Shown here: positions 27,788-38,276 of the stretch, piece by piece
Position numbering within the stretch: position 1 is the stretch's first letter
How the letters are laid out: every line of letters begins with the position of its first letter
Source: Candidatus Culexarchaeum nevadense
GTDB taxonomy: Archaea; Thermoproteota; Methanomethylicia; Culexarchaeales; Culexarchaeaceae
Length of the DNA stretch: 40,998 bases
Direction of reading: 5' to 3'
NCBI GenBank assembly: GCA_025060975.1
Contig: JANZKA010000006.1
Location: 1-40,998 of the forward strand
Translations under genes and position numbers: made by a program
The notes under the pieces: generated by a model
Databases searched by the model: none
The model's input: the letters and a program-made list of their open reading frames with translations, nothing else
Told to the model about the DNA's origin: nothing

Positions 27788-28414
27788 TTGAGGGTAGTAT
27801 TGATATCCTATACTCCTAATCCCGAGAAAGTTGTGGCTGCAGCTATTAGGCAGTGTAGGAGTAGTATTGGTGCTGATAAGATACTCTCGGAATTAAGAGA
27901 TGATGATGTTAAAAGACTTATAAGGAATTGTATTGAGATGGGTCATCTAAGCCCAATTGAGCATGCATCATTCACATTTCTAATTGAAGGCATATCTAGA
28001 GTCACTTCCCATCAACTTGTTAGGCATAGAATTGCATCATATAGTCAGCAAAGTCATAGGGTTGTTAAAATAGACCCCAAAAATTTCGTTATTCCACCAT
28101 CCATTGAAAGCAATCCTGAAGCTAAGAAGATATTCATGGAAGCATTAAATCAATGTATGGAAGCTTATGAGAAACTTTTGAGTTTAGGTATTAGTAGAGA
28201 GGATGCTAGATACATAGTTCCACAAGCTGTGGGGACATCCATAGTGGTTACTATGAATGCTAGGGAATTACTTCACTTCTTCAGCTTAAGGTTAATGGTG
28301 GATTCACAGTGGGAGATTAGGGAGATGGCTAAGCTAATGTTAAGGGAAGTTTTGAAGGTAGCACCAACAATATTTGAAAAATTCAGAGATTATGCTTTAA
28401 CTTCATATAATTAA
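27788..28414 (+). CDS. thyX: Flavin-dependent thymidylate synthase ThyX
   Basis: ThyX motif RHRIASYSQQSHR; HLSPIEHASFTFLIEGISR; MNARELLHFFSLR. Confidence 0.95.
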   Translation: MRVVLISYTPNPEKVVAAAIRQCRSSIGADKILSELRDDDVKRLIRNCIEMGHLSPIEHASFTFLIEGISRVTSHQLVRHRIASYSQQSHRVVKIDPKNFVIPPSIESNPEAKKIFMEALNQCMEAYEKLLSLGISREDARYIVPQAVGTSIVVTMNARELLHFFSLRLMVDSQWEIREMAKLMLREVLKVAPTIFEKFRDYALTSYN

Positions 28415-28598
28415 ATTACAATGTCATCATGATTATTGATGTAATATGATGGGAACCCCACTTATGAACTTGTAACACGTTAACATTAAGTTTCATAACG
28501 TTGTAATCTCAAATTATCCATAAAATTATGATTCAAATTTAATGGACCTTTACTGGTTTTAATAATGTTTATTTAGCAGATAACACCATAGACTAGTA

Positions 28599-31592
28599 TT
28601 GATGATACATTCTCAACAGTCTAATTCATTAATGTTTTTTGTAATCTTATTGACAACAATTTCCGCATCGTTTATATTTGGTGGGTTTATGGATGTTTAT
28701 GCTTCCCCACAATATGATGTTCACATACGTATTAGTGGTCATGTTTATAGGATTAATGATGGTCACCCACTTGCTAATACCATAATACTTCTTTACACGG
28801 AATACTATAATGTTTTAGAGTTACGGAGTAAAACGAAAACCGATATTAATGGTTTCTACAGTTTAAATATTAGTTTCAATTTACTTAAGTATCCATCTAG
28901 ACTTCCATCAATTAAGATTTTTGTATTTCATTTGAATTATGATACTAATCTCCCCGATTACGTTCCAGCATATTCATTTATAAGTCCACCCACAATTTCC
29001 TCTAATTTGACAATTAACTTTACACTTATCCCAGCTGCTGTGCTCATGTTTTCTGGAGGGTTTATGCATGTTAACTATAGTAATCCAGCTGTTCGCGTTA
29101 TATATGAAGTTGAGGTTGAAGATTCATTTCCTAAAGATTTGAATTGTATGTTGAAATATGATTTTAGGGAGGTTTCACGTTACTTTCAAGATGCTGGAAT
29201 TAATGGTGAAGTGGTGCCAGTACCAGCAGAATATCCAGTTAATGTCATTGTTACAGGGGTTTTCCAAGAGACTTTGACTGTTCCATCCACGGTAATTTTT
29301 GGTAGGACTACGTCGATAACTTCAACAATCCGTGAAACCTATTTGAATTTAAATTTATTTGATGATTTCAGAGTTTTTAAGGCTGGTGATATTCTAACCT
29401 TCACGGTTTACGATGTTTCCCTCAAAGATTCATTTAGAATTGTTAATTCCATGTATGATGGGGTTTTAAGTAAATTGGATGTTGCTAGGATGGATGGCTT
29501 TTACACCACCAGCCTATATTCACAACTTAATAGGATTAAGATGTTAATTCAAGATGCTGAAAGTAGTTTTAATGAGGGTAATCCTTCAGCTGCCTTTGCA
29601 ACTTTAAGGAATTGTTGTGTTTTGCTTCAAAATTTATCTTCAACTATAGATGGCTTGTATAGTGATGCATCTTACTCATTAAATCTCCTTTTAATATTCT
29701 TTGGAATAGGTTCACTTGCCATTGGATATCTCGTTAGTGAACGTTTAATATTGAAGTTGGGTATCTCCACAGCTTTATATGTACTACTCATATATCTACT
29801 ATCCATCAGCTACCCCCTCGCTTATAAAATCAATTCCATAATTCCACAATTGATATTATTACCCTTAATACTTGGAGGATTATTGGAGGTTATCACTTCC
29901 AGAATCCCTACCTTCAAATTTCTATCGGATTCTGCTGAACTACTCTCCATATCTAAAAGGAACTTGAGGAGAAGGAAGCTTCGAACTATACTTATAATGA
30001 TTTCATTGATCATATTTACAGCGGGATTCATAGCTTTAACCTCCTTCTCCTTTGAAATAGACTTGTTAACTTCTGTTAGGAGGAACTTGTATAATACAAG
30101 TGGATTGAGCGTTGAGGTCGAGGTTCCAGAATCTTATTCTGTAGCTGGGTTTAGCCCTATGGATGCTGAAAATAATCCATATGCTCAAGCAGTTCCATTA
30201 TCAGTTTTAAAAATGCTGGAAATACTTGGTAACGTATCGTATGAAGGTTTTAGAGCTGAATCTAAGGCTAAGGTTACTCCGTATTGGAGGTTTGATGAAA
30301 ATAATTTTGTTATGGGTATTGTGAGTTTCTCTGACTTGATGGATCCTGTAGCTCGTCTAGTTTCCTCAACATTTGTGGATGGTAGTCTTCCAGTAAGGAG
30401 TGGTGAGATAGCTATAAGCTACTATTTGGCTCAGAGCCTCAATCTTAAAGTTGGTAGTTCGATTAATGTTCTTGGTAGACGATATGTTATTTGCGGATTG
30501 TTTGATGATAATCTCATATCTGGGTTGCAAGAGCTAAGTGGTAGACCACTACTTCCCTATAAGATGGTTTTGAGTATGAGGGGTGGTGATGGTGTTCCAA
30601 ATATTTATGCTTCAATGGTTTGTGAACCTAGGGAGGTGGTCTTCATACATTGGTCTGATATTAGCAATTATGAATTGCAGATAACCAGGGTATATGTTTC
30701 ATATCCTTCTGATGTAGACATAACTTCTATTGGTAAAATTGTTGCCTTGAGGGGTGGCAATATCCTTGTAACAGTTTTAAGTGGTGAAAATTGTGTTAAT
30801 ATGATTTTAGCTGAATATCTTGCTTCAAGTGGTTTCGAAGCCATATTACCAATGATACTGATATTAATTAATGCCATAATATCAGCAACGGCTTCTCTAC
30901 GTGAGAGGGAGAGTGAAACTATAATTATAACTTCTCTTGGAGCTTCCCCCTCACAGATATTTAGGATCTTTCTCAATGAGTCTATTATAATGGGCTTTTC
31001 AGCTGGCTCTTTAGGTTATGCGATTGGATTGCTATTATATAAGTTGATGTCTATTACTAGTAGTATAGCTGTATTTCCTAAGGTATCATTTGTGTGGGTT
31101 CTCTTATCATTGAGTATCTCCCTTGTGGCATTGTTCTCTGGATTCTTTATAGTTTTCAGATCTGCATTAATGGTTGTCCCATCAAAACTCTGGAATATAA
31201 GAAAGGTAACTAAATTTACTGATGAAGGTAGACTTGACATATATGAAATTCCAGTGAGGTTGGATTCAGCTTTTGTTGATACTTTCATAAACTATATTTA
31301 TAGCAGATTGAAGGATTATCCATCATCAATTGAGGAATCTATTAAAATAGTTGATAAAAGGGTTGAGTCTAATGGTATGAAGGTTTATAAGCTCATCTTC
31401 ACTTATGATTCTGGTTCAGGATTATCTTCAAAGAATAGTAGCAGAAATTCCTTAGAGGTTTATGTTGAGGATGGTGAATGTAGAGTATTATTAAATGTTA
31501 GAAGTATTGGGAGTTCCCCTGAAAAACATTCAATGAATGTTGCAAGATTAATTAGGCATATGGCTATGGAATGGAAATTTCCAAAACCTTAG
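28599..31592 (+). CDS. FtsX/MacB-type ABC permease-like protein with N-terminal secreted carboxypeptidase-regulatory-like domain
   Basis: Signal-like N terminus, beta-sandwich-like ISGHVYRINDGHPLANTIILLYTE...TDINGFYSLNISF, internal TMs, KRNLRRRKLRTILIMISLIIFTAGFIALTSFS, and a C-terminal TM triplet with ITSLGASPSQIFRIFLNESIIMGFSAG. Confidence 0.8.
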   Translation: MMIHSQQSNSLMFFVILLTTISASFIFGGFMDVYASPQYDVHIRISGHVYRINDGHPLANTIILLYTEYYNVLELRSKTKTDINGFYSLNISFNLLKYPSRLPSIKIFVFHLNYDTNLPDYVPAYSFISPPTISSNLTINFTLIPAAVLMFSGGFMHVNYSNPAVRVIYEVEVEDSFPKDLNCMLKYDFREVSRYFQDAGINGEVVPVPAEYPVNVIVTGVFQETLTVPSTVIFGRTTSITSTIRETYLNLNLFDDFRVFKAGDILTFTVYDVSLKDSFRIVNSMYDGVLSKLDVARMDGFYTTSLYSQLNRIKMLIQDAESSFNEGNPSAAFATLRNCCVLLQNLSSTIDGLYSDASYSLNLLLIFFGIGSLAIGYLVSERLILKLGISTALYVLLIYLLSISYPLAYKINSIIPQLILLPLILGGLLEVITSRIPTFKFLSDSAELLSISKRNLRRRKLRTILIMISLIIFTAGFIALTSFSFEIDLLTSVRRNLYNTSGLSVEVEVPESYSVAGFSPMDAENNPYAQAVPLSVLKMLEILGNVSYEGFRAESKAKVTPYWRFDENNFVMGIVSFSDLMDPVARLVSSTFVDGSLPVRSGEIAISYYLAQSLNLKVGSSINVLGRRYVICGLFDDNLISGLQELSGRPLLPYKMVLSMRGGDGVPNIYASMVCEPREVVFIHWSDISNYELQITRVYVSYPSDVDITSIGKIVALRGGNILVTVLSGENCVNMILAEYLASSGFEAILPMILILINAIISATASLRERESETIIITSLGASPSQIFRIFLNESIIMGFSAGSLGYAIGLLLYKLMSITSSIAVFPKVSFVWVLLSLSISLVALFSGFFIVFRSALMVVPSKLWNIRKVTKFTDEGRLDIYEIPVRLDSAFVDTFINYIYSRLKDYPSSIEESIKIVDKRVESNGMKVYKLIFTYDSGSGLSSKNSSRNSLEVYVEDGECRVLLNVRSIGSSPEKHSMNVARLIRHMAMEWKFPKP

Positions 31593-31644
31593 TATAGCAA
31601 AGGGTATAAATTAACCATCACTATAGATATTATGCTGATAAGCT

Positions 31645-33603
31645 ATGCCTAAGAGTATTGGATTTGAAGATTTCACTAAAATCTCAATGATTTCAGATCC
31701 AATATTTTCTCCTGATACATCAAAAGTGGTTTTTACATTGACTAGACCAAGCTTGGATGAGAACGATTACATTTCCAGATTATGGATTTTAGATGTTGAT
31801 AGTGGGGATGTTTACGCATACACCAATGGTCCTAAGGATGGTAGACCTTCTTGGAGCCCTTCTGGAAAATTCATTGCATTTACTTCTAGGAGGACTTTAA
31901 GGAGGGATGAGCCTGGAGTAGAGGTGTGGTTGGGTAGAATTGATGGTGGAGAATTCAGAATGCTCTTAAAACGTAAATTGCCTATAACTAAACTTCAGTG
32001 GGTTGATGATCGTAAGTTACTTTTCCTTGGAGCTTCGGGAGAAATCCAAGAGGATGTTAAGATTATTGATAGGATAAACTTCTGGTTTAATGGTAGAGGA
32101 TTCATACATACCATTAGAAATCATATTTTCATGGTTGATGTCTTTAGCGAGTATGTTGAGCAATTGACTAGTGGAGAATTTGATGTAAACTTCATGTCTC
32201 TAAGCCATTCTAGAGATAAATTAGCATATATAGTTACTCTAAATGATCTTAAACCATACATAAATGACATATTCATACTAGATTTAAAGACTGGAGAAAG
32301 TGAGCTCTTAACTTCTTCGAATATGAGTATTAGTAGTCTAAGTTGGAGTTCTGATGACTCAAAGATCGTTTTTAGAGGACATGATTTGAGGAGAGGATCG
32401 GTTTCACATAATAGACTCTATGTGCTTAACGTTAAAGATAAGTCCATTAAACTCTTAACTGATAATTTGAATTTCAATGTAAGTAACTCATTGAATTCTG
32501 ATGTGAGGGGTGGAGAAGTTAATGTTGGACCTAAATGGATTGGAAACAAAGTGTATTTTGTTGTTCACGAAGGTGGTTCAGCCAATCTTTATTCCATTGA
32601 TGTTAATGATGGATCAATAAGTCCAATAACAGTTGGTTATAGGAGTGTTGAAAGCTTTGATGTTGCTGATAGAGGTAATGAGCATTTAGTTATTTTTACA
32701 TCAATGACGGATACTCATCCAACAGAACTCTACTTGATACGTGGAGGCTCTGAAACTCAATTAACAAACTTCAATCTAGCTTTTCTAAGGGAGTTCTCGA
32801 TATCTAAACCTGAACACTTCAAATTCACAGCTAGTGATGGAGTTGATATCGATGGTTGGATAATGAAACCATTGAATTTTGATCCCAACAAGAAATATCC
32901 TGCAATACTTTATATTCACGGTGGACCTAAAACAGCTTATGGTGCATCATTTATACATGAATTCCAAGTATATGCAGCTAGAGGTTATGTTGTCATATAC
33001 ACTAATCCTCGCGGTAGTGATGGGTATTCGGAGGATTTTGCTGATATACGTGGACATTATGGTGAGAGGGATTATGCTGACATAATGGAGTCCGTGAATT
33101 ACGTTATATCAAAATACCCATACATAGACCCCTCTAGGATCGGTGTTGCAGGTGGATCTTACGGAGGGTTCATGACCAATTGGATAGTTACACATACAGA
33201 TATGTTTAAGGCTGCTGTTAGTATGCGTGGAATATCCAATTGGCTCAGCTTTTATGGTACAAGCGATATTGGTTACAGGTTTGCATTGGATCATATTCTT
33301 GGTGATTTGTCAGCTAAACCCATAACCCCTGAAGGTGTTAACAAATTCCTTGAAAAGTCTCCATTAATGTATTCTGAGAATATGAAAACACCAATACTGA
33401 TATTGCATAGCCTTGAAGATTATAGATGTCATTATGTTGAGGCTATGCAATTCTTTATTGCTTTGAAGCAATTGGGTAAGGAAGCTAGAATGGTTTTAGT
33501 TCCAGGTGAAAATCATGATTTATCTAGGAGTGGTAAGCCTAAGCATAGGGTTGAAAGATTAAAAATAATTGTGGAGTGGTTTGATAAGTACTTAAAACAA
33601 TAA
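31645..33603 (+). CDS. S9 family prolyl oligopeptidase / acylaminoacyl-peptidase
   Basis: Beta-propeller repeats followed by alpha/beta hydrolase: YIHGGP, GVAGGSYGGFMTNW, HSLEDYRCHYVEAMQF, GENHDLSRSG. Confidence 0.93.
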   Translation: MPKSIGFEDFTKISMISDPIFSPDTSKVVFTLTRPSLDENDYISRLWILDVDSGDVYAYTNGPKDGRPSWSPSGKFIAFTSRRTLRRDEPGVEVWLGRIDGGEFRMLLKRKLPITKLQWVDDRKLLFLGASGEIQEDVKIIDRINFWFNGRGFIHTIRNHIFMVDVFSEYVEQLTSGEFDVNFMSLSHSRDKLAYIVTLNDLKPYINDIFILDLKTGESELLTSSNMSISSLSWSSDDSKIVFRGHDLRRGSVSHNRLYVLNVKDKSIKLLTDNLNFNVSNSLNSDVRGGEVNVGPKWIGNKVYFVVHEGGSANLYSIDVNDGSISPITVGYRSVESFDVADRGNEHLVIFTSMTDTHPTELYLIRGGSETQLTNFNLAFLREFSISKPEHFKFTASDGVDIDGWIMKPLNFDPNKKYPAILYIHGGPKTAYGASFIHEFQVYAARGYVVIYTNPRGSDGYSEDFADIRGHYGERDYADIMESVNYVISKYPYIDPSRIGVAGGSYGGFMTNWIVTHTDMFKAAVSMRGISNWLSFYGTSDIGYRFALDHILGDLSAKPITPEGVNKFLEKSPLMYSENMKTPILILHSLEDYRCHYVEAMQFFIALKQLGKEARMVLVPGENHDLSRSGKPKHRVERLKIIVEWFDKYLKQ

Positions 33604-33605
33604 AT

Positions 33606-35204
33606 CTACACTTTCTTTTTCCTTAGAACTTTACCAGCCTTCTCCCCGGTATATACACCTCTATCTACAGTTAATACTCCATTAACTATAACGTATTCTA
33701 TTCCAATAGGGTATTGTGCTGGCTTCGTGTATGTAGCTGTGTCTCTTATCTTTTCATAGTCGAATATTACTATATCAGCATCGAATCCAACTTTTATCAA
33801 ACCTTTGCTCCATAATCCTATAACATTTGCTGGTAGTGACGTCATCTTCCTTATACATTCTTCAAGTGTCACCACTTTTTCATCTTTCACGTATTTTGCT
33901 ATTGCTCTTGGAAATGTTCCATAACTTCTTGGATGAGGTATTCCTGTGGCTAGTATTCCAGTGGGTGAGAGGGCATAGCCATCGGATCCAACCATAACCC
34001 ATGGTTTTGAAAATATTTTCCTCAAATTCTCTGGTTTTTGATTGAAGTTTATTATTCCAATACTACTCTTTGCTTCAAGGGCTTTCTCCACAAGTCTTAT
34101 GGCAGTTTCATCTTCACTTAATCCAAGTTTTTCAGAGACCTGTTTTATTGAGGATCCCTCTATCGATGGGTCTGGTTCAAATCTGCTTATAATGGCATTT
34201 TCAGCTCCTCCACGATACTCCATGGTCTTGTAGAGTTCCATCTTTATCTTCTCTCTTAAATCTTTATCCTTTAATCTTTCAATTAATTTCTCCCTTCCAC
34301 CTTCATTAGCCCATTTTGGTATCCATGCCATTAGACTTGTTCCACTTGCCTCGTAAGGATATTGGTCTGCAGTTACTTCAACCCCCCTTTCTCTAGCCTC
34401 GTCAATCATTCTAATCATTTCATCACATTTATCCCAAAGTGGTTTTGCAAGTATTTTTAGATGTGATATTTCCACAGGAACTTTTGCTTCTCTACCTATC
34501 CTTATGGCTTCTTCAATAGCTTCTATTACCAAGCCTCTATCACCTTCATCTCTTATATGTGATGCATATATCCCTCCATGTTCCGAAACTATTTTTGCTA
34601 ATTCAATTATTTCCTCAGTTTTTGCGAAGGATTGTGGATCATATCTTAATCCAGTAGACATTCCAAATGCACCGTCACTTAATGCTTCATCAAGTATTAT
34701 CTTCATTTCTTCCATTTCGCTTCTTGAAGGTTCCCTTGCATCATAACCTAGCACTGCTATCCTAATATTTGAATACCCCACAAGTGGTACTACGTTTAAT
34801 GATACCCCTGATTCCTCTAATTTGTGAATATATTCCCTCATTTTAGTCCATTCAATTTTCAATCCATACCTCTTGCTTTCTTCGTTGCCTCTATCTTTTA
34901 GAATTCCCATTACTGGTGCTGCTGAGCTTCCACAGTTCCCTATAACTTCTGTTGTTACACCTTGCATTATTTTACTCAAAGCTCTTCCATCAACCATTAA
35001 TGTATAGTCTGAGTGGCTGTGCATATCTATGAATCCCGGTGTAACCGTTAATCCATTGGCATCTATAACTCTCTTAGCATCCATTCTTCCAATCTTCCCG
35101 ATGGCGATTATCTTCCCATTCTTTATTGCTATGTCTGCCTTATACCATGGTCCACCAGTTCCATCAATTACTCTTCCGCCAATTATAAGTATATCTGCTT
35201 CCAT
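33606..35204 (-). CDS. N-acyl-D-amino-acid deacylase (D-aminoacylase, amidohydrolase superfamily)
   Basis: GGRVIDGTGGPWYKADIAI, VTPGFIDMHSHSDYTLMVD, GVTTEVIGNCG, GAFGMSTGLRYDP, SHIRDEGD, VGSDGYALSPTG. Confidence 0.92.
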   Translation of the reverse strand: MEADILIIGGRVIDGTGGPWYKADIAIKNGKIIAIGKIGRMDAKRVIDANGLTVTPGFIDMHSHSDYTLMVDGRALSKIMQGVTTEVIGNCGSSAAPVMGILKDRGNEESKRYGLKIEWTKMREYIHKLEESGVSLNVVPLVGYSNIRIAVLGYDAREPSRSEMEEMKIILDEALSDGAFGMSTGLRYDPQSFAKTEEIIELAKIVSEHGGIYASHIRDEGDRGLVIEAIEEAIRIGREAKVPVEISHLKILAKPLWDKCDEMIRMIDEARERGVEVTADQYPYEASGTSLMAWIPKWANEGGREKLIERLKDKDLREKIKMELYKTMEYRGGAENAIISRFEPDPSIEGSSIKQVSEKLGLSEDETAIRLVEKALEAKSSIGIINFNQKPENLRKIFSKPWVMVGSDGYALSPTGILATGIPHPRSYGTFPRAIAKYVKDEKVVTLEECIRKMTSLPANVIGLWSKGLIKVGFDADIVIFDYEKIRDTATYTKPAQYPIGIEYVIVNGVLTVDRGVYTGEKAGKVLRKKKV

Positions 35205-36223
35205 TATCCCATCACCTCGCTTATAACTCTAAGAAAGTTTTCTCCAAGGATCTTTTTCACATCACTTTTACTGTACCCATGTTCTAACAATTTTGCTGTT
35301 AGATTTGGTAGTTTGCTTACATCTTCAAGGCCTATCGGTGTTGATGATATTCCATCGTAATCTGATCCAAGTCCCACATGTTTCACTCCAATCACGTTTG
35401 CCATGTGATCTATGTGTTTTATGAGATCCTCTATTGTTGCTCTTCCTCCACTTACTATGAAGGATGATGAGAAGTTTATTCCAATTACTCCCCCCCTTTC
35501 AGCTATAGCTTTCAATTGTTCATCTGTGAGATTCCTTCTATGGTTGCATATTGCTCTTGCATTGGAGTGTGAAGCTATTATTGGGTTTTTGAAGTTTTCC
35601 ACTAGATCCCAGAAGCATGAATCGCTTAGATGTGATACATCTATTAGAATTTTCAGTTTGCTTGCTTCCTCCAAAGCTTTCAATCCTAGCTCAGTTAGTT
35701 TGCTTTGAGCTCTCGATTCTCCAACGCCATCTGCAAGCATATTCCTCTCATTCCATGTTAGTGATAATGCTCTTAACCCTAGTTTATGAAACATTCTCAG
35801 TATTATTGGGTTATGTTGTATTGGTTCTCCACCTTCCATGGATATTAATGCTGCAAGTTTCCCTTCCTTCTTCGCTTTATAGATTTCCTTTGAGTTATTT
35901 ACTATTATTATCTTCCCTTCAGACTTTTCTACTTCCTCGTAGAATGTAGCCATCATTTCCAAAGCTCTTGCAGTAGCTTTTAGTGGTTTGTATATTGGCT
36001 CAGTGTATATTGCGAAGAATTGGCATGTTACATGGGATTCCATTAATCTTGGTAGGTCAACATGCCCCCTATCACTTCTAACCAGTATGCTTCTAGGTTT
36101 CCAGTCAGGAACCCCTATTCTTGGGAGCATTTGTAGTATTGTATCACAGTGTCCATCTATTATTATTGATTCTGCATGTATGGCTTTAGCTTCATCTAAA
36201 AACTCTTTCTTGACTTCAATCAA
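35204..36223 (-). CDS. Membrane dipeptidase-like (M19) metallopeptidase
   Basis: IIDGHCDTILQM, GHVDLPRLMESHVTCQFFAIY, LTWNERNMLADG, IDVSHLSD, ASHSNARAICNHRRNLTDEQLKAIAERGGVIGINF, GLGSDYDGI. Confidence 0.93.
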   Translation of the reverse strand: MIEVKKEFLDEAKAIHAESIIIDGHCDTILQMLPRIGVPDWKPRSILVRSDRGHVDLPRLMESHVTCQFFAIYTEPIYKPLKATARALEMMATFYEEVEKSEGKIIIVNNSKEIYKAKKEGKLAALISMEGGEPIQHNPIILRMFHKLGLRALSLTWNERNMLADGVGESRAQSKLTELGLKALEEASKLKILIDVSHLSDSCFWDLVENFKNPIIASHSNARAICNHRRNLTDEQLKAIAERGGVIGINFSSSFIVSGGRATIEDLIKHIDHMANVIGVKHVGLGSDYDGISSTPIGLEDVSKLPNLTAKLLEHGYSKSDVKKILGENFLRVISEVMG

Positions 36224-36350
36224 ATTTTACACCATACAATAATATCCCTAATATTTATTATTGAAGTTTTCCATAGCTAAATGGGGTTTATGGTAAAGTA
36301 TTTAAGATGTATGTTTAAACTATTTGTGTTCAGCTTTACTGGAGGTTTTG

Positions 36351-37580
36351 ATGGGTTATGGGGCAACATATAAGTTGAATCAGAGAATTCTTTGGAAAAG
36401 CTTTCTACAATGTACATTTGCTTTATCCTTTAGTAGTGGTGGTCTCCTTTCAGGTAGGGTTGTCTCAGAACTAAGCCCCTTAATGGCTTTACATCATTGG
36501 ATTGTAGCTTTATACCCAGTTGTTTTAACTGTTAGAGGTGATGTAGCTGGAGTTTTCACTGGTAATTTGACTACGATGCTTAATGTTGGTAAAGTTAAGG
36601 CTTCTTGGAGGGGTAATAATGTCGATTTCTACTCCTTAATCAGGGTTTCCATACTGTTAGCGTATATTGATGCATCCTTGGTTGGTCTATTGGCGTTTTT
36701 TGTCAATTTGATTTTTGGACAAGTTTCTGTGGAGAGTATGTCACAATTTATGTCTTCAAGTCTCTTTACCTGTGTTCTGGCAACACTCATATCTCTTCCA
36801 CTCAATTGCTACGTTGCATTTCTAAGTTTTAATAGGGGGTTAGATCCAGATGTTATAGCATATCCAGTTGTGGGTATTTTAAATGATTTCCTTGTCTCCC
36901 TATGCTTTAGTGTCTCTGTGAGTATGATACTTTCTGGTCAAATTCTCCTAGTATTTATTGTTGCACTCTTTTTAATAGTGATACCACTATTTATCCTCAT
37001 AACATGGTATTATAGAGTAGATAGGTTTGTGAAAATTTATAGTACCGTGGTTAAAGAGGCTGTTCCAGTGGGTTTTGTATGTAGCTTTGATGGTGTAATT
37101 AATGGCCTCTTACTTGCAAGTTTCATTGAAAATATTGTTCATCACTCTGAGATTCTCATGATATACCCTGTCTTGTTAAATGCTATTGGAGGTGTTGGTT
37201 CATCTTTTGGTAGTGTTGCCACAACTAAACTTGCTCTTGGATACTTAGATTCTAAAATTTCTTCTGTACGTGTCATGTTTAATGAGTTTTTTGGGATGCT
37301 CTTCTCTGGTATATTTATGGGTTTAGTTTATAGTGTTCTTGGTTATGGTTTAGCATATTTAACTGGGCTTACTCCAATGTTGTTGAACATGATCATTTTA
37401 TGCATATTGGTTATGTTCATAGGTTCTATGGTTATAATGATAGGCTCATATGTTATTGGAATAAATGCTTATAATATGGGTTGGGATCCTGATAACTTTG
37501 TAATACCTCTTGAAACCTCCATTGCAGACCTCTTTGGAGCTATGCTGGTAATATTTGTGAGTTTGGTAGTTTATCCATAA
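36351..37580 (+). CDS. MgtE-like (SLC41-type) divalent cation permease with two integral-membrane repeats
   Basis: Polytopic; repeated halves with PVVLTVRGDVAGVFTGNLTTMLNVG and PVLLNAIGGVGSSFGSVATTKLALG. Start chosen at ATG 36351 with GGAGG SD (ORF track 36324). Confidence 0.82.
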   Translation: MGYGATYKLNQRILWKSFLQCTFALSFSSGGLLSGRVVSELSPLMALHHWIVALYPVVLTVRGDVAGVFTGNLTTMLNVGKVKASWRGNNVDFYSLIRVSILLAYIDASLVGLLAFFVNLIFGQVSVESMSQFMSSSLFTCVLATLISLPLNCYVAFLSFNRGLDPDVIAYPVVGILNDFLVSLCFSVSVSMILSGQILLVFIVALFLIVIPLFILITWYYRVDRFVKIYSTVVKEAVPVGFVCSFDGVINGLLLASFIENIVHHSEILMIYPVLLNAIGGVGSSFGSVATTKLALGYLDSKISSVRVMFNEFFGMLFSGIFMGLVYSVLGYGLAYLTGLTPMLLNMIILCILVMFIGSMVIMIGSYVIGINAYNMGWDPDNFVIPLETSIADLFGAMLVIFVSLVVYP

Positions 37581-37640
37581 AATTTAATTTCCAGACAAAA
37601 CTATAATTATTATTGTATTAATTGAGGTTGAGTTCCCTAG

Positions 37641-38276
37641 ATGGGTACACGTAAATCTCATAATATTTGGGGTCGTAGACCCCGCACGGTAAAGGAAGTT
37701 TTGGTTGATATGAAGAATTCATGTGGGTTAATGCTGGATTTAGCTTACGCGTCACTATTTTTGAATGATGAGGATTTAGCAGAAGAGGTTTTGGAGCTTG
37801 AGAGAGATATAGATTCACTTTTATATGAGATTTGGGCTAGTGCATCCATTGCTGTTAGAGATGTGGAGGATGCTGAGGCTTTAACTGGCATAATGAAGCT
37901 TGCGATATCAATTGACAGTATTTCCAATGCAGTTGCAGATATTGTGAATGTTGTCAGACTTAAACTTGGATTACCCAGTCAACTTAAAGATGCTTTATCA
38001 AAAATTGAACCACAATATAGACGTATCATTGTAGCTAAGGAGTCTCCTATTGCTGGTAAGAAACTTGGTGAACTTGAACTTGATGTTAATATGGGGGTAT
38101 ACGTGTTGGCTATTAGGCGTGGAGCTAAGATGATAATAGATCCTGAGGATAATGAAGTCATAGTTGAGGGGGACATATTGATAGTTAGAGGCCCTATTGA
38201 TGGTTTAAATGATTTAAGTAAAATTGCCTCTGGTGAAATTAAGGATTTGAAGGAGGTTTTAGAAGATGGATTTTAA
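37641..38276 (+). CDS. PhoU-like/TrkA-C domain regulatory protein (COG3273-like), first copy
   Basis: Helical PhoU-like N-terminal half, C-terminal RCK-C/TrkA_C segment SPIAGKKLGELELDVNMGVYVLAIRRGAKMIIDPEDNEVIVEGDILIVRG. Confidence 0.78.
   Translation: MGTRKSHNIWGRRPRTVKEVLVDMKNSCGLMLDLAYASLFLNDEDLAEEVLELERDIDSLLYEIWASASIAVRDVEDAEALTGIMKLAISIDSISNAVADIVNVVRLKLGLPSQLKDALSKIEPQYRRIIVAKESPIAGKKLGELELDVNMGVYVLAIRRGAKMIIDPEDNEVIVEGDILIVRGPIDGLNDLSKIASGEIKDLKEVLEDGF

Noticed and set aside
27087-27791. Plus-strand 234-aa ORF
   Set aside because: Complete antisense shadow of thiC, whose conserved motifs leave no doubt about the coding strand.
28415-28598. Intergenic region with GTTAAC and imperfect inverted motifs (AACACGTTAAC / AACGTTGT)
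   Set aside because: Arms do not pair cleanly and no RNA family is recognisable; probably ordinary AT-rich promoter sequence.
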